NCBI RefSeq assembly: GCF_009379765.1
Contig: NZ_WHTD01000006.1
Span: 1 to 64,000, forward strand
Origin: Actinophytocola sp.
GTDB lineage: Bacteria > Actinomycetota > Actinomycetes > Mycobacteriales > Pseudonocardiaceae
Reading direction: 5' to 3'
DNA length: 64,000 nucleotides
The position numbers were made by a program, and so were the translations under genes. The stretch's first letter is position 1; each line of letters starts with the position of its first letter. This document shows, in pieces, positions 27,315-36,375 of this stretch. The notes beneath the pieces are model-generated. The model had not been told where the DNA came from. It ran no database searches and worked only from the letters and a program-made list of their open reading frames with translations.

Positions 27315-28268
27315 GTGGCGCGCAAATCGCACCGCCGGGACGAAGCCCGCAGCGAGAAGAAGATTCGCAGCCGCCGGCACAATCCCGACGGAACCATGTC
27401 CCTTCGGGATCATCTGTACGAGCTGAAGCACCGGCTGGGGCTGGCGCTGCTCGGACTGGTGGTCGGCTGCATCGCCGGGTTCTTGTGGTTCCAGTGGCGG
27501 ATCGGACCGATCCCGTCGCTCGGTGAGGTGATGACCGGCCCGTACTGTTCGCTGCCGGCCTCGGCGAGGCTCACCGGCGAGGAATGCAAGCTGTTGCAGA
27601 CCCAGCCGTTCGAGGCGTTCCTCGTCCAGTTCAAGGTGGGGCTCGCCGCGGGTGCGGTGCTCACCTGCCCGTTCTGGCTGTACCAGATCTGGGCGTTCAT
27701 CACGCCCGGTCTTTACGACAAGGAGCGGAAGTTCACCCGCATCTTCGTCGTGCTGGCCTCGTTCCTGTTCGCCTGCGGCGCGGTGCTGGCCTACTACGTG
27801 GTGCCGAAGGGCCTGGCGGTGCTGGTGAGCTTCGGTGGTGACCAGTTCACCACCGCGCTCGTGGCCAGCCAGTACATCTCGTTCATCTTGGTGATGCTGC
27901 TGATCTTCGGCGTGAGCTTCGAGCTGCCGCTGCTGATCACCATGCTGAACCGGATCGGCATGCTGCCCTACCGCAACCTCAAGAAGTGGCGCCGGGGCAT
28001 CATCTTCACGCTGTTCGTGTTCGCGGCGATCGCCACACCCGGCACCGACCCGATCGGCATGCTCGCGCTGGCCGGCGCGATGACCGTGCTGTTCGAGGTC
28101 GCCGTGCAGATCGCCAGGGTCCACGACCGCAAGAAGGCCCGCCAGGCGGTCGCCGACGGCTGGGGAGACCCCGAGGACTCCGACCTCGAGCCCGAGGACG
28201 TGCCGGACAAGCCCGCGGCGGACAAGACCGTGTCGGACCGGGGAACCGGCTTCGACGACGTGACCTGA
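27315..28268 (+). CDS. tatC: Twin-arginine translocase subunit TatC
   Basis: TatC is the signal-peptide receptor of the Tat system. The 317-residue protein has the N-terminal motif MSLRDHLYELKHRLG, six membrane segments, FKVGLAAGAVLTCPFWLYQIWAFITPGLYDKERK in the first periplasmic and cytoplasmic region, and FGVSFELPLLI. The cytoplasmic tail is acidic (DPEDSDLEPEDVPDKP), as in other actinobacteria. GTG 27315 adds about 27 basic residues before the core; a start at the later ATG 27396 is possible. Confidence 0.94.
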   Translation: MARKSHRRDEARSEKKIRSRRHNPDGTMSLRDHLYELKHRLGLALLGLVVGCIAGFLWFQWRIGPIPSLGEVMTGPYCSLPASARLTGEECKLLQTQPFEAFLVQFKVGLAAGAVLTCPFWLYQIWAFITPGLYDKERKFTRIFVVLASFLFACGAVLAYYVVPKGLAVLVSFGGDQFTTALVASQYISFILVMLLIFGVSFELPLLITMLNRIGMLPYRNLKKWRRGIIFTLFVFAAIATPGTDPIGMLALAGAMTVLFEVAVQIARVHDRKKARQAVADGWGDPEDSDLEPEDVPDKPAADKTVSDRGTGFDDVT

Positions 28269-28282
28269 CGGGCGGCTGACCG

Positions 28283-29185
28283 ATGCGGGCCGCCATGGTG
28301 GTGCACCCGGCGTCCGGCCTCGGCCGGGCCGGCCGGATCGCGGACTCGGTCGCGGCGCGGCTGCGCGGCGCGGTCGACGACCTCATCACCGTGGCGGCGA
28401 GCACCGTCGAGGAGTCCCGCCGGCTGATGCACGAGGCCCACGGGGTCGCCCTCGACCTGCTGGTCGTGGTCGGCGGGGACGGGTCGGCGCACCAGGGCGT
28501 GCAGTTCTGCGCGGACACCGGGGTCGCGCTGGGCGTGGTCCCGGCCGGCACCGGCAACGACCTCGCCCGCACGCTCGGCGCGCCCAAGGACCCGCTCGAG
28601 GCGACCGACGCGCTGGTCACGGCCATCAAGGCGGGCGAGCGCAGCAAGCTCGACCTCGGCCGGGTCACCGGCGGACCGTGGTTCGCCGGCGTGCTCTGCG
28701 CCGGGTTCGACTCCGCGGTCAACGAGCGGGCCAACCGGATGCGGTGGCCGTCCGGCCCGCGGCGCTACGACCTGGCGATCCTCGCCGAGCTGGCCAAGCT
28801 GCGGCCGGGTCCGCTCACGGTCGTCGAGGACGGCGAGCGAGCCGAGTACGACGCCACCCAGATCGCGGTCGGCAACATCCCGCACTACGGCGGCGGCATC
28901 CCGATCTGCCCGGACGCCGACCCCACCGACGGGGTCTTCGACATCACCCTGGTCGGTCGGGCCAGCCGGTTCGACCTGGTGAAGATGCTGCCAGGGCTGC
29001 GCACCGGCAAGCACGTGCTCAACCCCATCGTCAGCACGTCGCGGGCCCGCGAGGTCCGCCTCGGCGGCGCCGACGGTGGGGCCAACGGCTGGGTCGCCTA
29101 CGCCGACGGCGAGCGCATCGGCCCGCTCCCGGTCGAGGTGACCTGCGTTCCCGGCGCTCTCACGGTGGTCGGGTCCACGACGTGA
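28283..29185 (+). CDS. Diacylglycerol kinase-like lipid kinase
   Basis: The 300-residue protein has the catalytic domain of the DAGK/sphingosine kinase family: VHPASGLGRAG, the nucleotide motif VVVGGDGSAHQG, VPAGTGNDLARTLG, and a C-terminal beta-rich lid with AVGNIPHYGGGIPICPDADPTDGVFDI. It phosphorylates diacylglycerol or a related lipid. It lies between tatC and helY on the same strand with short gaps, and a homologue (often annotated as a YegS-like kinase) is common there in actinobacteria. Confidence 0.9.
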   Translation: MRAAMVVHPASGLGRAGRIADSVAARLRGAVDDLITVAASTVEESRRLMHEAHGVALDLLVVVGGDGSAHQGVQFCADTGVALGVVPAGTGNDLARTLGAPKDPLEATDALVTAIKAGERSKLDLGRVTGGPWFAGVLCAGFDSAVNERANRMRWPSGPRRYDLAILAELAKLRPGPLTVVEDGERAEYDATQIAVGNIPHYGGGIPICPDADPTDGVFDITLVGRASRFDLVKMLPGLRTGKHVLNPIVSTSRAREVRLGGADGGANGWVAYADGERIGPLPVEVTCVPGALTVVGSTT

Positions 29186-29215
29186 TCGCACGCGTGGTGT
29201 GACACGCTTGCGAGC

Positions 29216-31990
29216 GTGGCCACCAGCCCTTCTCCGTCTCCGGCTCCATCACCGGCGGAGGCCTATACGGCGTCCCGACGCCGGACGAGCTACCCGAAGC
29301 TGACCGAGTTCGTCCAGCAGCTGCCCTTCGAGCTCGACCCCTTCCAGGACCAGGCGTGTGCCGCCCTCGAGGACGGCCACGGGGTGCTCGTGTGCGCGCC
29401 GACCGGTGCCGGCAAGACCGTCGTGGGCGAGTTCGCCGTGCACCTCGCGCTCGCCGAGGGCCGCAAGTGCTTCTACACCACGCCGATCAAGGCGCTGTCC
29501 AACCAGAAGTACGCCGACCTGGTCGAGCGGCACGGTGCCAAGGCGGTGGGCCTGCTCACCGGCGACACGTCGGTCAACGGCGGCGCGCCGATCGTGGTGA
29601 TGACCACCGAGGTCCTGCGCAACATGCTCTACGCGGGCTCCTCGACGCTCGACGGGCTCGGCTACGTAGTGATGGACGAGGTGCACTACCTCGCCGACCG
29701 GTTCCGCGGCGCGGTGTGGGAGGAGGTGATCCTGCATCTGCCGGACCGGGTGCGGCTGATCAGCCTGTCCGCCACGGTCAGCAACGCCGAGGAGTTCGGC
29801 GACTGGCTCGTCGAGGTGCGGGGCGACACCACGGTCGTGGTCGACGAGCACCGGCCCGTCCCGCTGTGGCAGCACATGATGGTGTCCGGCCGGATGCTCG
29901 ACCTGTTCGTCGGTGAGGACGCCGACGCCCAGCCCAAGATCAACCCGGACCTGTTGCGCCGCACCGAGGACGCCTCCCGGCAGCAGGCGCCCTGGCAGGG
30001 CCCGCGCAACCGCGGCCGGGGCGCGCCCGCGCGCGGCGGCCCGCGGTTCCGGCCGCCGTCAAGGGTCGACGTGGTGTCCCGGTTGGACGGTGCGGGGCTG
30101 CTGCCGGCCATAGTGTTCGTGTTCAGCCGAGTCGGCTGCGACGCCGCGGTGGCCCAGTGCACCCGGTCCGGCCTGCGGATGAACACCGAGGCCGAGATCG
30201 TCGAGATCCGCCGGATCGTCGACTCGCGCACCAAGGGCCTCGCCGACGCCGACCTGGGGGTGCTGGGCTTCTGGGAGTGGCGCGACGCGCTCGAGCGCGG
30301 GTTCGCGAGCCACCACGCGGGGCTCCTGCCGGCGTTCAAGGAGACCGTCGAGGAGCTGTTCGTCCGCGGCCTCGTGAAGGTGGTGTTCGCGACCGAGACG
30401 CTCGCGCTCGGCATCAACATGCCGGCCCGCACGGTCGTGCTCGAACGGCTCGTGAAGTACAACGGCGAGGCGCACGTCGAGCTCACCGCGGGGGAGTACA
30501 CCCAGCTCACCGGGCGGGCCGGGCGGCGCGGCATCGACATCGAGGGGCACGCGGTCGTCGTCTGGGGCCCGGGTGTCGACCCGAAGACCGTCGCCGGCCT
30601 CGCGTCCACCCGCACCTACCCGCTGCGCTCGTCGTTCCGCCCGGCCTACAACATGGCGGTCAACCTGGTCGACCGGCTCGGCGCCCGGCAGGCGCGGGAG
30701 CTGCTGGAGCAGTCCTTCGCCCAGTTCCAGGCCGACCGGTCGGTGGTGGGCCTCGCGCGGCGGATCGAGCGCAACCGCGAGGCGCTCGAGGGCTACCAGG
30801 AGTCGATGACCTGCCACCTCGGCGACTTCGCGGAGTACGCGGCGCTGCGCGCGAAGCTGTCCGAGCGGGAGAAGTCGTTGTCCCGCAAGACCGCCTCGGC
30901 CCGGCGGGCGGAGGCGGCCCGGTCGCTGGAGGCGCTGCGCAAGGGCGATGTCATCGCCGTGCCGGCCGGGCGGCGCTCCGGCCTCGCCGTCGTCATCGAC
31001 CCGGGCGTGGACCCGATGGGGGAGCCGCGGCCGCTGGTGCTTACCGAGGACCGCTGGGCCGGCCGGCTGTCGGTGGCCGACTTCCCCACGCCCGTGGAGG
31101 CGCTCGGCCGGATCAGGCTGCCCAAGCAGGTCGACATCCGCTCGCCGCGCTCGCGCCGCGACCTCGCCTCGACGCTGCGCAACACCGGCATCGAGGCGCC
31201 CGGCCGCAACCGCCGCCGCACCGGTGACGGCGAGGACGACGGCGAGCTGGCGGCGCTGCGCAGGGCGTTGCGTGCGCATCCCTGCCACGGCTGTGACGAC
31301 CGCGAGGTGCACGCCCGGTGGGCCGAGCGGCATCGCAGGCTCAGCGCCGAGACGCAGCAGCTGGAACAGAATGTCGCGACCACCACCCACTCGCTGGCCA
31401 GGGGTTTCGACCGGATCCGCGCGCTGCTCACCGAACGCGGCTACCTGGCGTCGAAGGCCGGCGAGGACGAGGTGACCGCCGACGGCCGGCGCCTGGCCCG
31501 CCTGTACAGCGAGTCGGACCTGCTGGCCGCCGAGTGTCTGCGGCAGGGCATCTGGGACTCGCTGACCGCGTCGGAGCTCGCGGCGGTGGTGTCGGCGCTG
31601 GTGTTCGAGTCGCGCAGGGACGGGCCGAGCGAGCCGCGGGTGCCGACCGGCCCGGTCACCGACGCGCTGGCCGAGACGGCGCGGCAGTGGGTGTCGCTGG
31701 AGGCCGACGAGCGGCGGCACAAGCTGGAGCGGACCCGGCAGCCGGACGCGGGCTTCGCGTGGACGGTGTACCGCTGGGCCCGCGGTGAGTCGCTGGAGCG
31801 GGTCATGACCGCGGCCGAGTCGGCGGGCGCGGAGATCTCCGCGGGCGACTTCGTCCGGTGGTGCCGTCAGGTGATGGACCTGCTGGACCAGCTGCGCAAC
31901 GTCGTGGGCAGGTCCCATCCGGTGGGCGCGGCCGCGGACGAGGCGGTGCGCGGCATGCGGCGCGGGGTCGTCGCCCTGGGGACGGCATGA
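29216..31990 (+). CDS. helY: Ski2/Mtr4-like DEAD/DEAH-box RNA helicase HelY
   Basis: The 924-residue protein matches Rv2092c. It has Walker A APTGAGKT near residue 62, motif Ia [15 protein letters not shown], the DEVH box [14 protein letters not shown] near 153, motif III LSATVSN, and motif [19 protein letters not shown] Gly/Arg-rich insert (about residues 260-285) breaks the second domain. The C-terminal half has the helical DSHCT-type domain and a [10 protein letters not shown] segment whose cysteines and histidines may bind metal. It likely unwinds RNA or RNA-DNA duplexes. Confidence 0.93.
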   Translation: MATSPSPSPAPSPAEAYTASRRRTSYPKLTEFVQQLPFELDPFQDQACAALEDGHGVLVCAPTGAGKTVVGEFAVHLALAEGRKCFYTTPIKALSNQKYADLVERHGAKAVGLLTGDTSVNGGAPIVVMTTEVLRNMLYAGSSTLDGLGYVVMDEVHYLADRFRGAVWEEVILHLPDRVRLISLSATVSNAEEFGDWLVEVRGDTTVVVDEHRPVPLWQHMMVSGRMLDLFVGEDADAQPKINPDLLRRTEDASRQQAPWQGPRNRGRGAPARGGPRFRPPSRVDVVSRLDGAGLLPAIVFVFSRVGCDAAVAQCTRSGLRMNTEAEIVEIRRIVDSRTKGLADADLGVLGFWEWRDALERGFASHHAGLLPAFKETVEELFVRGLVKVVFATETLALGINMPARTVVLERLVKYNGEAHVELTAGEYTQLTGRAGRRGIDIEGHAVVVWGPGVDPKTVAGLASTRTYPLRSSFRPAYNMAVNLVDRLGARQARELLEQSFAQFQADRSVVGLARRIERNREALEGYQESMTCHLGDFAEYAALRAKLSEREKSLSRKTASARRAEAARSLEALRKGDVIAVPAGRRSGLAVVIDPGVDPMGEPRPLVLTEDRWAGRLSVADFPTPVEALGRIRLPKQVDIRSPRSRRDLASTLRNTGIEAPGRNRRRTGDGEDDGELAALRRALRAHPCHGCDDREVHARWAERHRRLSAETQQLEQNVATTTHSLARGFDRIRALLTERGYLASKAGEDEVTADGRRLARLYSESDLLAAECLRQGIWDSLTASELAAVVSALVFESRRDGPSEPRVPTGPVTDALAETARQWVSLEADERRHKLERTRQPDAGFAWTVYRWARGESLERVMTAAESAGAEISAGDFVRWCRQVMDLLDQLRNVVGRSHPVGAAADEAVRGMRRGVVALGTA

Positions 31991-32105
31991 CTCGGCCAGT
32001 TGTGTGGATTCGCGTGGCGGAGCACACGGGGCGTATACCTCCCGCTATGGTTTGATCGCGCCCAGCAGACCGGACCGTGCGACCTCGATTTCGCGGAGGC
32101 GAACC

Positions 32106-32792
32106 ATGACCACCCCCTACGGGCCTCCCGGTGGGAACGACCCGCAGCAGCAGTGGGGACAGCAGCCCTATGGCGGCGGCCCCACCCCGGGCACGCCGTC
32201 CGGCGGGTTTCCGGCCCAAGCCCCGGGTCAGGGTGGTTACGGACAGCCGCAGCAGCCGTACGGCCAGCCCGACCCGTCGCAGCAGGGCTACGGTCAGCCC
32301 GACCCGTCACAGCAGCAGCCCTACGGCGGGTACGGCCAGCCGCAGCAGTACCCGTACGGCCAGCAGCAGCCCTACGGTGGCTACGGCCAGCCCCCCCAGC
32401 AGCAGCCGGGTGGGTACCCGGGCCAGAGCCCGTACGGCCCGCAGCCCCCGAAGAAGGGCGGCGGTGCCTGGATCTGGGTCGTCGTCGTGGTGATCGTGCT
32501 CGCGGCCGGCGCGTTCGGCGTGCTCGGCTTCGTGACCCCGGGCTTCCTGAACAAGAAGGTCTTCGACGAGTCGGCCCTCGAGGGCGACAACGGCGTGAAG
32601 AAGATCCTGGTCGAGAACTACAACGAACCGGCGGACGACATCTCGAAGATCGACTGCCCGGCTGACCAGGAAGTGAAGCAGGGCAACACCTTCGAATGCA
32701 CGGCGACCATCCGCGACGAGGAGACGACCGTCAAGATCACCGTCGTCAACAACGACGGCCAGTACGAGGTGTCGACGCCGGAAGGAAAGTAG
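32106..32792 (+). CDS. DUF4333 single-pass membrane protein with Gln/Tyr/Pro-rich tail
   Basis: The 228-residue protein has a 115-residue tail of [10 protein letters not shown] and DPSQQ repeats, a membrane helix ([22 protein letters not shown]) and a DUF4333 domain with its two cysteines ([10 protein letters not shown] and [10 protein letters not shown]). GGAGG lies seven bases before ATG 32106. The plan resembles the five proteins around trmI, but the exported domain is different. A second DUF4333 gene, now split, follows directly. Function unknown. Confidence 0.82.
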   Translation: MTTPYGPPGGNDPQQQWGQQPYGGGPTPGTPSGGFPAQAPGQGGYGQPQQPYGQPDPSQQGYGQPDPSQQQPYGGYGQPQQYPYGQQQPYGGYGQPPQQQPGGYPGQSPYGPQPPKKGGGAWIWVVVVVIVLAAGAFGVLGFVTPGFLNKKVFDESALEGDNGVKKILVENYNEPADDISKIDCPADQEVKQGNTFECTATIRDEETTVKITVVNNDGQYEVSTPEGK

Positions 32793-32933
32793 CCGGGGCA
32801 GTTGGACGGCTGCTCGGGGCGGCGCCGGAGGCCGGGGAGTAGGTTGAACCGGACATATCCGGCTTCGAGAGGGTGCGTGTGCGTCGTCGACTCGTCGGGT
32901 TCGCCGTGGTTGCGCTGATGGTGCTGGTCCTTC

Positions 32934-33684
32934 GTGTTCGGCCAGAATGAATGCCGCGCCGGACGTGGCACGCGCCACGGCTATGATCTTGTCTCGGCGT
33001 GCACCGGGTCGAGCACCTGGGCTACGCCGACAGCGGACACGGCCCAGTCCTCTACCCTGACCCGGCGGACCGGCAGCGTTTCGCTCGCGCCGACACCGAC
33101 GAGGCTGCGGAACGGCTCGCCGCGCTGCTGCGCGAGGAGAACGCCGACGTGCTGCTCAGCTACGACTCGAACGGCGGGTATGGCCACCGCGACCACGTCA
33201 AGGTCCACCACGTCGGCAAGCGCGCCGCGGAACTAGCCGGGGTGGAGCGAGTCCTGGAGGCGACGATGCCCCGCGACTTCGTTGAGCGCCTCATGCGGCT
33301 GACTCGCACCCTGCGGATCCCCTTCCGCTATGACACAGACGCGCTGCACGCTGCCTACAGTTCCGGCTCGGCCATCACTCATCGGGTCAACGTGCGCCGT
33401 TTCGCCCGCCGGAAACAGGCGGCACTGGCCGCGCACCACTCCCAGGTGAGCGGGCGCGGCAGGCTCGCCTCCGTCATGCAGCTGCTCGTCCGGCTCCCAA
33501 CGCCGATATTTGGACTGCTCCTCGGCCGTGAGTGGTTCGTCGAGCCTGCCAGGACGCCGGTTACCAAGCCTGCTACCAGCATCTTCGCCCACAACTGATC
33601 GTGTGAGCCGAGCTATCGCCCAGAAAGCCGGAAACGACGGAATAGCGCACACCTGTAATAGGTGCACTGCACCAGGACCGGGTG
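32934..33684. other. Inserted segment inside the DUF4333 lipoprotein gene
   Basis: This stretch of about 750 bases interrupts the lipoprotein gene and carries one truncated PIG-L deacetylase frame. I see no transposase, no clear terminal inverted repeats and no target duplication. Boundaries are accurate to within about ten bases. Confidence 0.5.
32999..33598 (+). pseudogene. PIG-L/LmbE family deacetylase, N-terminally truncated
   Basis: The 199-codon frame encodes the C-terminal two thirds of a PIG-L deacetylase: VHRVEHLGYADSG, LLSYDSNGGYGHRDHVKVHHVG with a zinc-site histidine, and later helices. The AHPDDE motif that holds the remaining zinc ligands and the catalytic Asp should be about 70 residues upstream and is absent. 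The enzyme should therefore be inactive. The family deacetylates N-acetylglucosaminyl substrates. It lies entirely inside the inserted segment. Confidence 0.75.
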
Positions 33685-34011
33685 CGGGGAGGGCGAGACC
33701 TCGGAGCCGCCGGAGATCAACCCGCCGGGCGTGAACGTCCCGGACATGCCGTCGCTCGACGTGCTCGACGAGGAACTCCTCGAAGGCGCCGACGGCGTCC
33801 GCCAGTACCTCGCCGAGCAGTACCAGCACACCGACGTCGGCAGCGTCGACTGCCCCGGCCGGCTGGCGCTCGAGTTCGACTGCGCGGTCAGCGTCGCCGG
33901 GCAGGAGAAGACCGTCACCGTCACCGTGCTCGACGAGAACGGCGAGTTCGAGGTCAGCGAGCCGTGGTAACCGGGTCGCGTGAGGCACGGCTCGACAGGC
34001 ATCATCGGCTG

Positions 34012-35250
34012 GTGACCCAGACGCTGGTGCCCGCGCGGACGACCGAGTTCGAGTTCCGGGCAGTGGAGGACGCCGAGCTGCGCGTGGCCAACGACGTCTT
34101 CCGGGAAGCACTGCACGACGAGCCGCTCGACGACGAGAAATGGGCGTCCGCCAAGAGGACCTACGAGCCCGGCCGCACGTTCGGCGCGTTCGCCGGCCCG
34201 ACCATGGTCGGCACCACCACGTCGCTCACCTCGAGTCTCGCACTGCCGGGCGGCGCGGTCCTGCCGATGGCCGCGGTCACCGCGGTCGGCGTACGCACCG
34301 ACCACCGCAGGCGCGGCGCGCTCACCGGGCTGGTGCGCCTGCAGCTCGCCGAGTGCGCCGCGGCCGGCGAGGTGTTCGCCACCCTGCACGCGAGCCAGCC
34401 CACGATCTACGGCCGGTTCGGCTACGGGCTCGGCACGCGGACCCGAACCATGCGGGTCCGCTGCGCCCGCGCGCGCATGCGCCCCGAGGTCCCGACCGCC
34501 GGCACCGTCCGGTTGCTCACCAAGGACGAGGCACTCACCTTGCTGCCCGAGGCGTACCCGCGGCTGCGGCCCGCCCGCGCCGGGATGATGGGGCGCTCGC
34601 CGGCGTGGTGGGTGCTCGGCTACGAGCGCCGGATGGAGCACGGCTACTTCCGTGCCGCCGCGCACCACGACCCCGACGGCGTGGTCGACGGCTTCGTCGG
34701 CTACCGCCCGGGCCCGTTCCCGTCCGACGACCCGAGGGTCGGCGCCTCGATCGCCGTGCTCGACTTCATGGCCGCGACCCAGGAGGTCGCCACCGACCTG
34801 TGGCGCTTCCTGCTCGGCATCGACCTCATCGAGGAGGTCACCGTCTACGTCCGGCCCACCGACGACCCGCTCGAGGCGATGCTCGTCGACATGTTCGCCG
34901 TCCGCAGCGAGCCGGACGACGAGCTGTGGACGCGGGTGGTCGACGTGCCCACGGCGCTCGCCTCGCGCACCTACGGGGCGGCCGACCCGGTGGTGGTCGA
35001 GGTCGTGGACCCGTTGCTGCCCGACAACTCCGGCCGCTACCTGATCAGTCCACATGGGACCGACCGGACCGAGGCGCGGCCCGCGCTCACGATGAGCGTC
35101 GAGACTCTCGGCTGGGTCTACCTCGGCGCGTGGCGCCCGTCCGACCTCGCCTCGATCGGCCGGCTCACCGCGCACGACCCGGCCGCGCTCCCCGCGGCGG
35201 ACCGCCTGTTCGCGACGGACCGGCCCGCGTGGTGCGGTAGCTTGTTCTGA
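34012..35250 (+). CDS. Eis-like GNAT family N-acetyltransferase
   Basis: The 412-residue protein has the Eis layout: an N-terminal GNAT domain with the acetyl-CoA loop VRTDHRRRGALTGLV, a second GNAT-like domain, and a C-terminal SCP2-like domain ending in a phenylalanine carboxylate (WCGSLF). In Eis that terminal carboxylate serves in catalysis. Eis enzymes acetylate aminoglycosides and other amines at several positions; the natural substrate is unknown. GTG 34012 gives the usual length; the track's 33682 start runs through the DUF4333 piece. Confidence 0.9.
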   Translation: MTQTLVPARTTEFEFRAVEDAELRVANDVFREALHDEPLDDEKWASAKRTYEPGRTFGAFAGPTMVGTTTSLTSSLALPGGAVLPMAAVTAVGVRTDHRRRGALTGLVRLQLAECAAAGEVFATLHASQPTIYGRFGYGLGTRTRTMRVRCARARMRPEVPTAGTVRLLTKDEALTLLPEAYPRLRPARAGMMGRSPAWWVLGYERRMEHGYFRAAAHHDPDGVVDGFVGYRPGPFPSDDPRVGASIAVLDFMAATQEVATDLWRFLLGIDLIEEVTVYVRPTDDPLEAMLVDMFAVRSEPDDELWTRVVDVPTALASRTYGAADPVVVEVVDPLLPDNSGRYLISPHGTDRTEARPALTMSVETLGWVYLGAWRPSDLASIGRLTAHDPAALPAADRLFATDRPAWCGSLF

Positions 35251-35273
35251 CCCCCAGGCGAAAGGTCGGAACG

Positions 35274-35393
35274 GTGCGGCGCGTGTTCGTGGCGACTCTG
35301 CTCGCGGTGGTGGCCGTGCTCGGCACCGGCTGCGGCCCGGACGATCCAGAGGGCCCGGACCTCACCGACTTCGCCGCCGCGCATGTCCGCTAG
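35274..35393 (+). CDS. Small predicted lipoprotein (39 residues)
   Basis: GTG 35274, nine bases after AAAGG, opens a signal peptide (RRVFVATLLAVVAVLGTGC) followed by only about 20 residues (GPDDPEGPDLTDFAAAHVR). The lipobox has Gly instead of Leu at -3. The TAG overlaps the stop of the convergent exonuclease gene. It is too short for the ORF track. It may be a truncated lipoprotein or a real small one. Confidence 0.5.
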   Translation: MRRVFVATLLAVVAVLGTGCGPDDPEGPDLTDFAAAHVR

Positions 35394-36331
35394 GCGTGCG
35401 CGGCGGTCAGCGCTGCCAGCAGCCGGTCCACCGACGCGCCGAGGTCCCACTTCTCCTGCAGCGCCCGCACCCGGTCCAGGTCGCGCGGCTCGGTGGGCAC
35501 GGCGTCGGACCGGTCGACGGTCACCGCGGCGTCCAGGGCCACCCGCACCACGAGCGGCGCCACGGACACGTAGTCGGCCGCGTCCTTGAGCGCCGTCTTC
35601 ACCCGCAGCGGCACCAGCTTGTCGCCGGCCGCGGCCGCGGCGAGCAGCCCGTCGAGCGAGCCGAACCGGGTGATCAGCTTCGCCGCCGTCTTCTCGCCGA
35701 CCCCGGTCACCCCCGGCAGCCCGTCGGAGGGGTCGCCGCGCAGCAACGCCATGTCCGCGTATGCCGGCCCGCTGTTGTCCACCGGCAGGTCGTACTTCGC
35801 GGCCAGCTCGCGCGGGCCCAGCTGCTCCGCCCTCGCCCACCCGCGACCGACGTAGATCACGCTGACCGGGGTCGGCTCGTCGCGCACCACCTGGAACAGG
35901 TCACGGTCACCCGACACGACCTCCACCGGGTCGACGGACTCGCGGTGTGCCAGCGTGCCGATCACGTCGTCCGCCTCGTAGCCCGGCGCCTCCGCGGTGG
36001 CGAGCCCGACGGCGTCCAGCAGGTCGAGGATGATCGGGACCTGGGGGGTCAGCGTGTCCGGCACCTCCTCGACGTTGTTCACCGGGTCGGCCACCCGGTG
36101 CGCCTTGTACGAGGGCAGCGCCCGCACCCGGAACGCCGGCCGCCAGTCGGCGTCGAGGCAGGCCACGAGCCGGGACGGTCGCCGCTCGGTGAGGATCCGC
36201 GCGATCGTGTCGGCGAACCCGCGCACCGCGTTGACCGGCGTACCGTCCGGAGCGGTCATCGAATCGGGCAGCGCGTAGTAGGACCGGAAGTACAGGCTGG
36301 CCGAGTCCAGCAGCGCAAGGGGTCGACTCAC
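35390..36331 (-). CDS. 5'-3' exonuclease/flap endonuclease (Pol I N-domain type)
   Basis: The 313-residue stand-alone 5' nuclease matches Rv2090. It has LLDSASLYFRSYYALPDSM, ACLDADWRPAFR, the acidic cluster GYEADDVIGTLAHRE and VVSGDRDLFQVV, and the helix-hairpin-helix GDPSDGLPGVTGVGEKTAAKLI. It would remove flaps or RNA primers. GTG 36331 fits the family start; the track's start at 36427 overlaps the divergent regulator gene. Its stop overlaps the stop of the small lipoprotein gene. Confidence 0.92.
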   Translation of the reverse strand: MSRPLALLDSASLYFRSYYALPDSMTAPDGTPVNAVRGFADTIARILTERRPSRLVACLDADWRPAFRVRALPSYKAHRVADPVNNVEEVPDTLTPQVPIILDLLDAVGLATAEAPGYEADDVIGTLAHRESVDPVEVVSGDRDLFQVVRDEPTPVSVIYVGRGWARAEQLGPRELAAKYDLPVDNSGPAYADMALLRGDPSDGLPGVTGVGEKTAAKLITRFGSLDGLLAAAAAGDKLVPLRVKTALKDAADYVSVAPLVVRVALDAAVTVDRSDAVPTEPRDLDRVRALQEKWDLGASVDRLLAALTAAHA

Positions 36332-36375
36332 GGGCGTCAGCCTGCCACGTCGCGCCGGGAAGGCAGAATCGACAC

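Larger units (their letters stand above)
32879..33970 (+). pseudogene. DUF4333 lipoprotein gene split by an insertion
   Basis: GTG 32879, after GAGAGG, opens a signal peptide VRRRLVGFAVVALMVLVL that then runs into foreign sequence and a TGA. About 750 bases later the frame resumes at TGCGEGETSEPPE and continues as a complete DUF4333 domain (SVDCPGRLALEFDCAVSV...) to the TAA at 33970. Joining the ends at about 32933 and 33685 restores a lipobox LTGC, so the gene was an intact lipoprotein before the insertion. The C-terminal piece could still be expressed from ATG 33662, without export. Confidence 0.7.

Noticed and set aside
32934-33684. Treating the insert in the lipoprotein gene as an insertion sequence
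   Set aside because: No transposase, no terminal inverted repeats and no target duplication are visible; GTGCACTGCAC near the right end is a small palindrome only.
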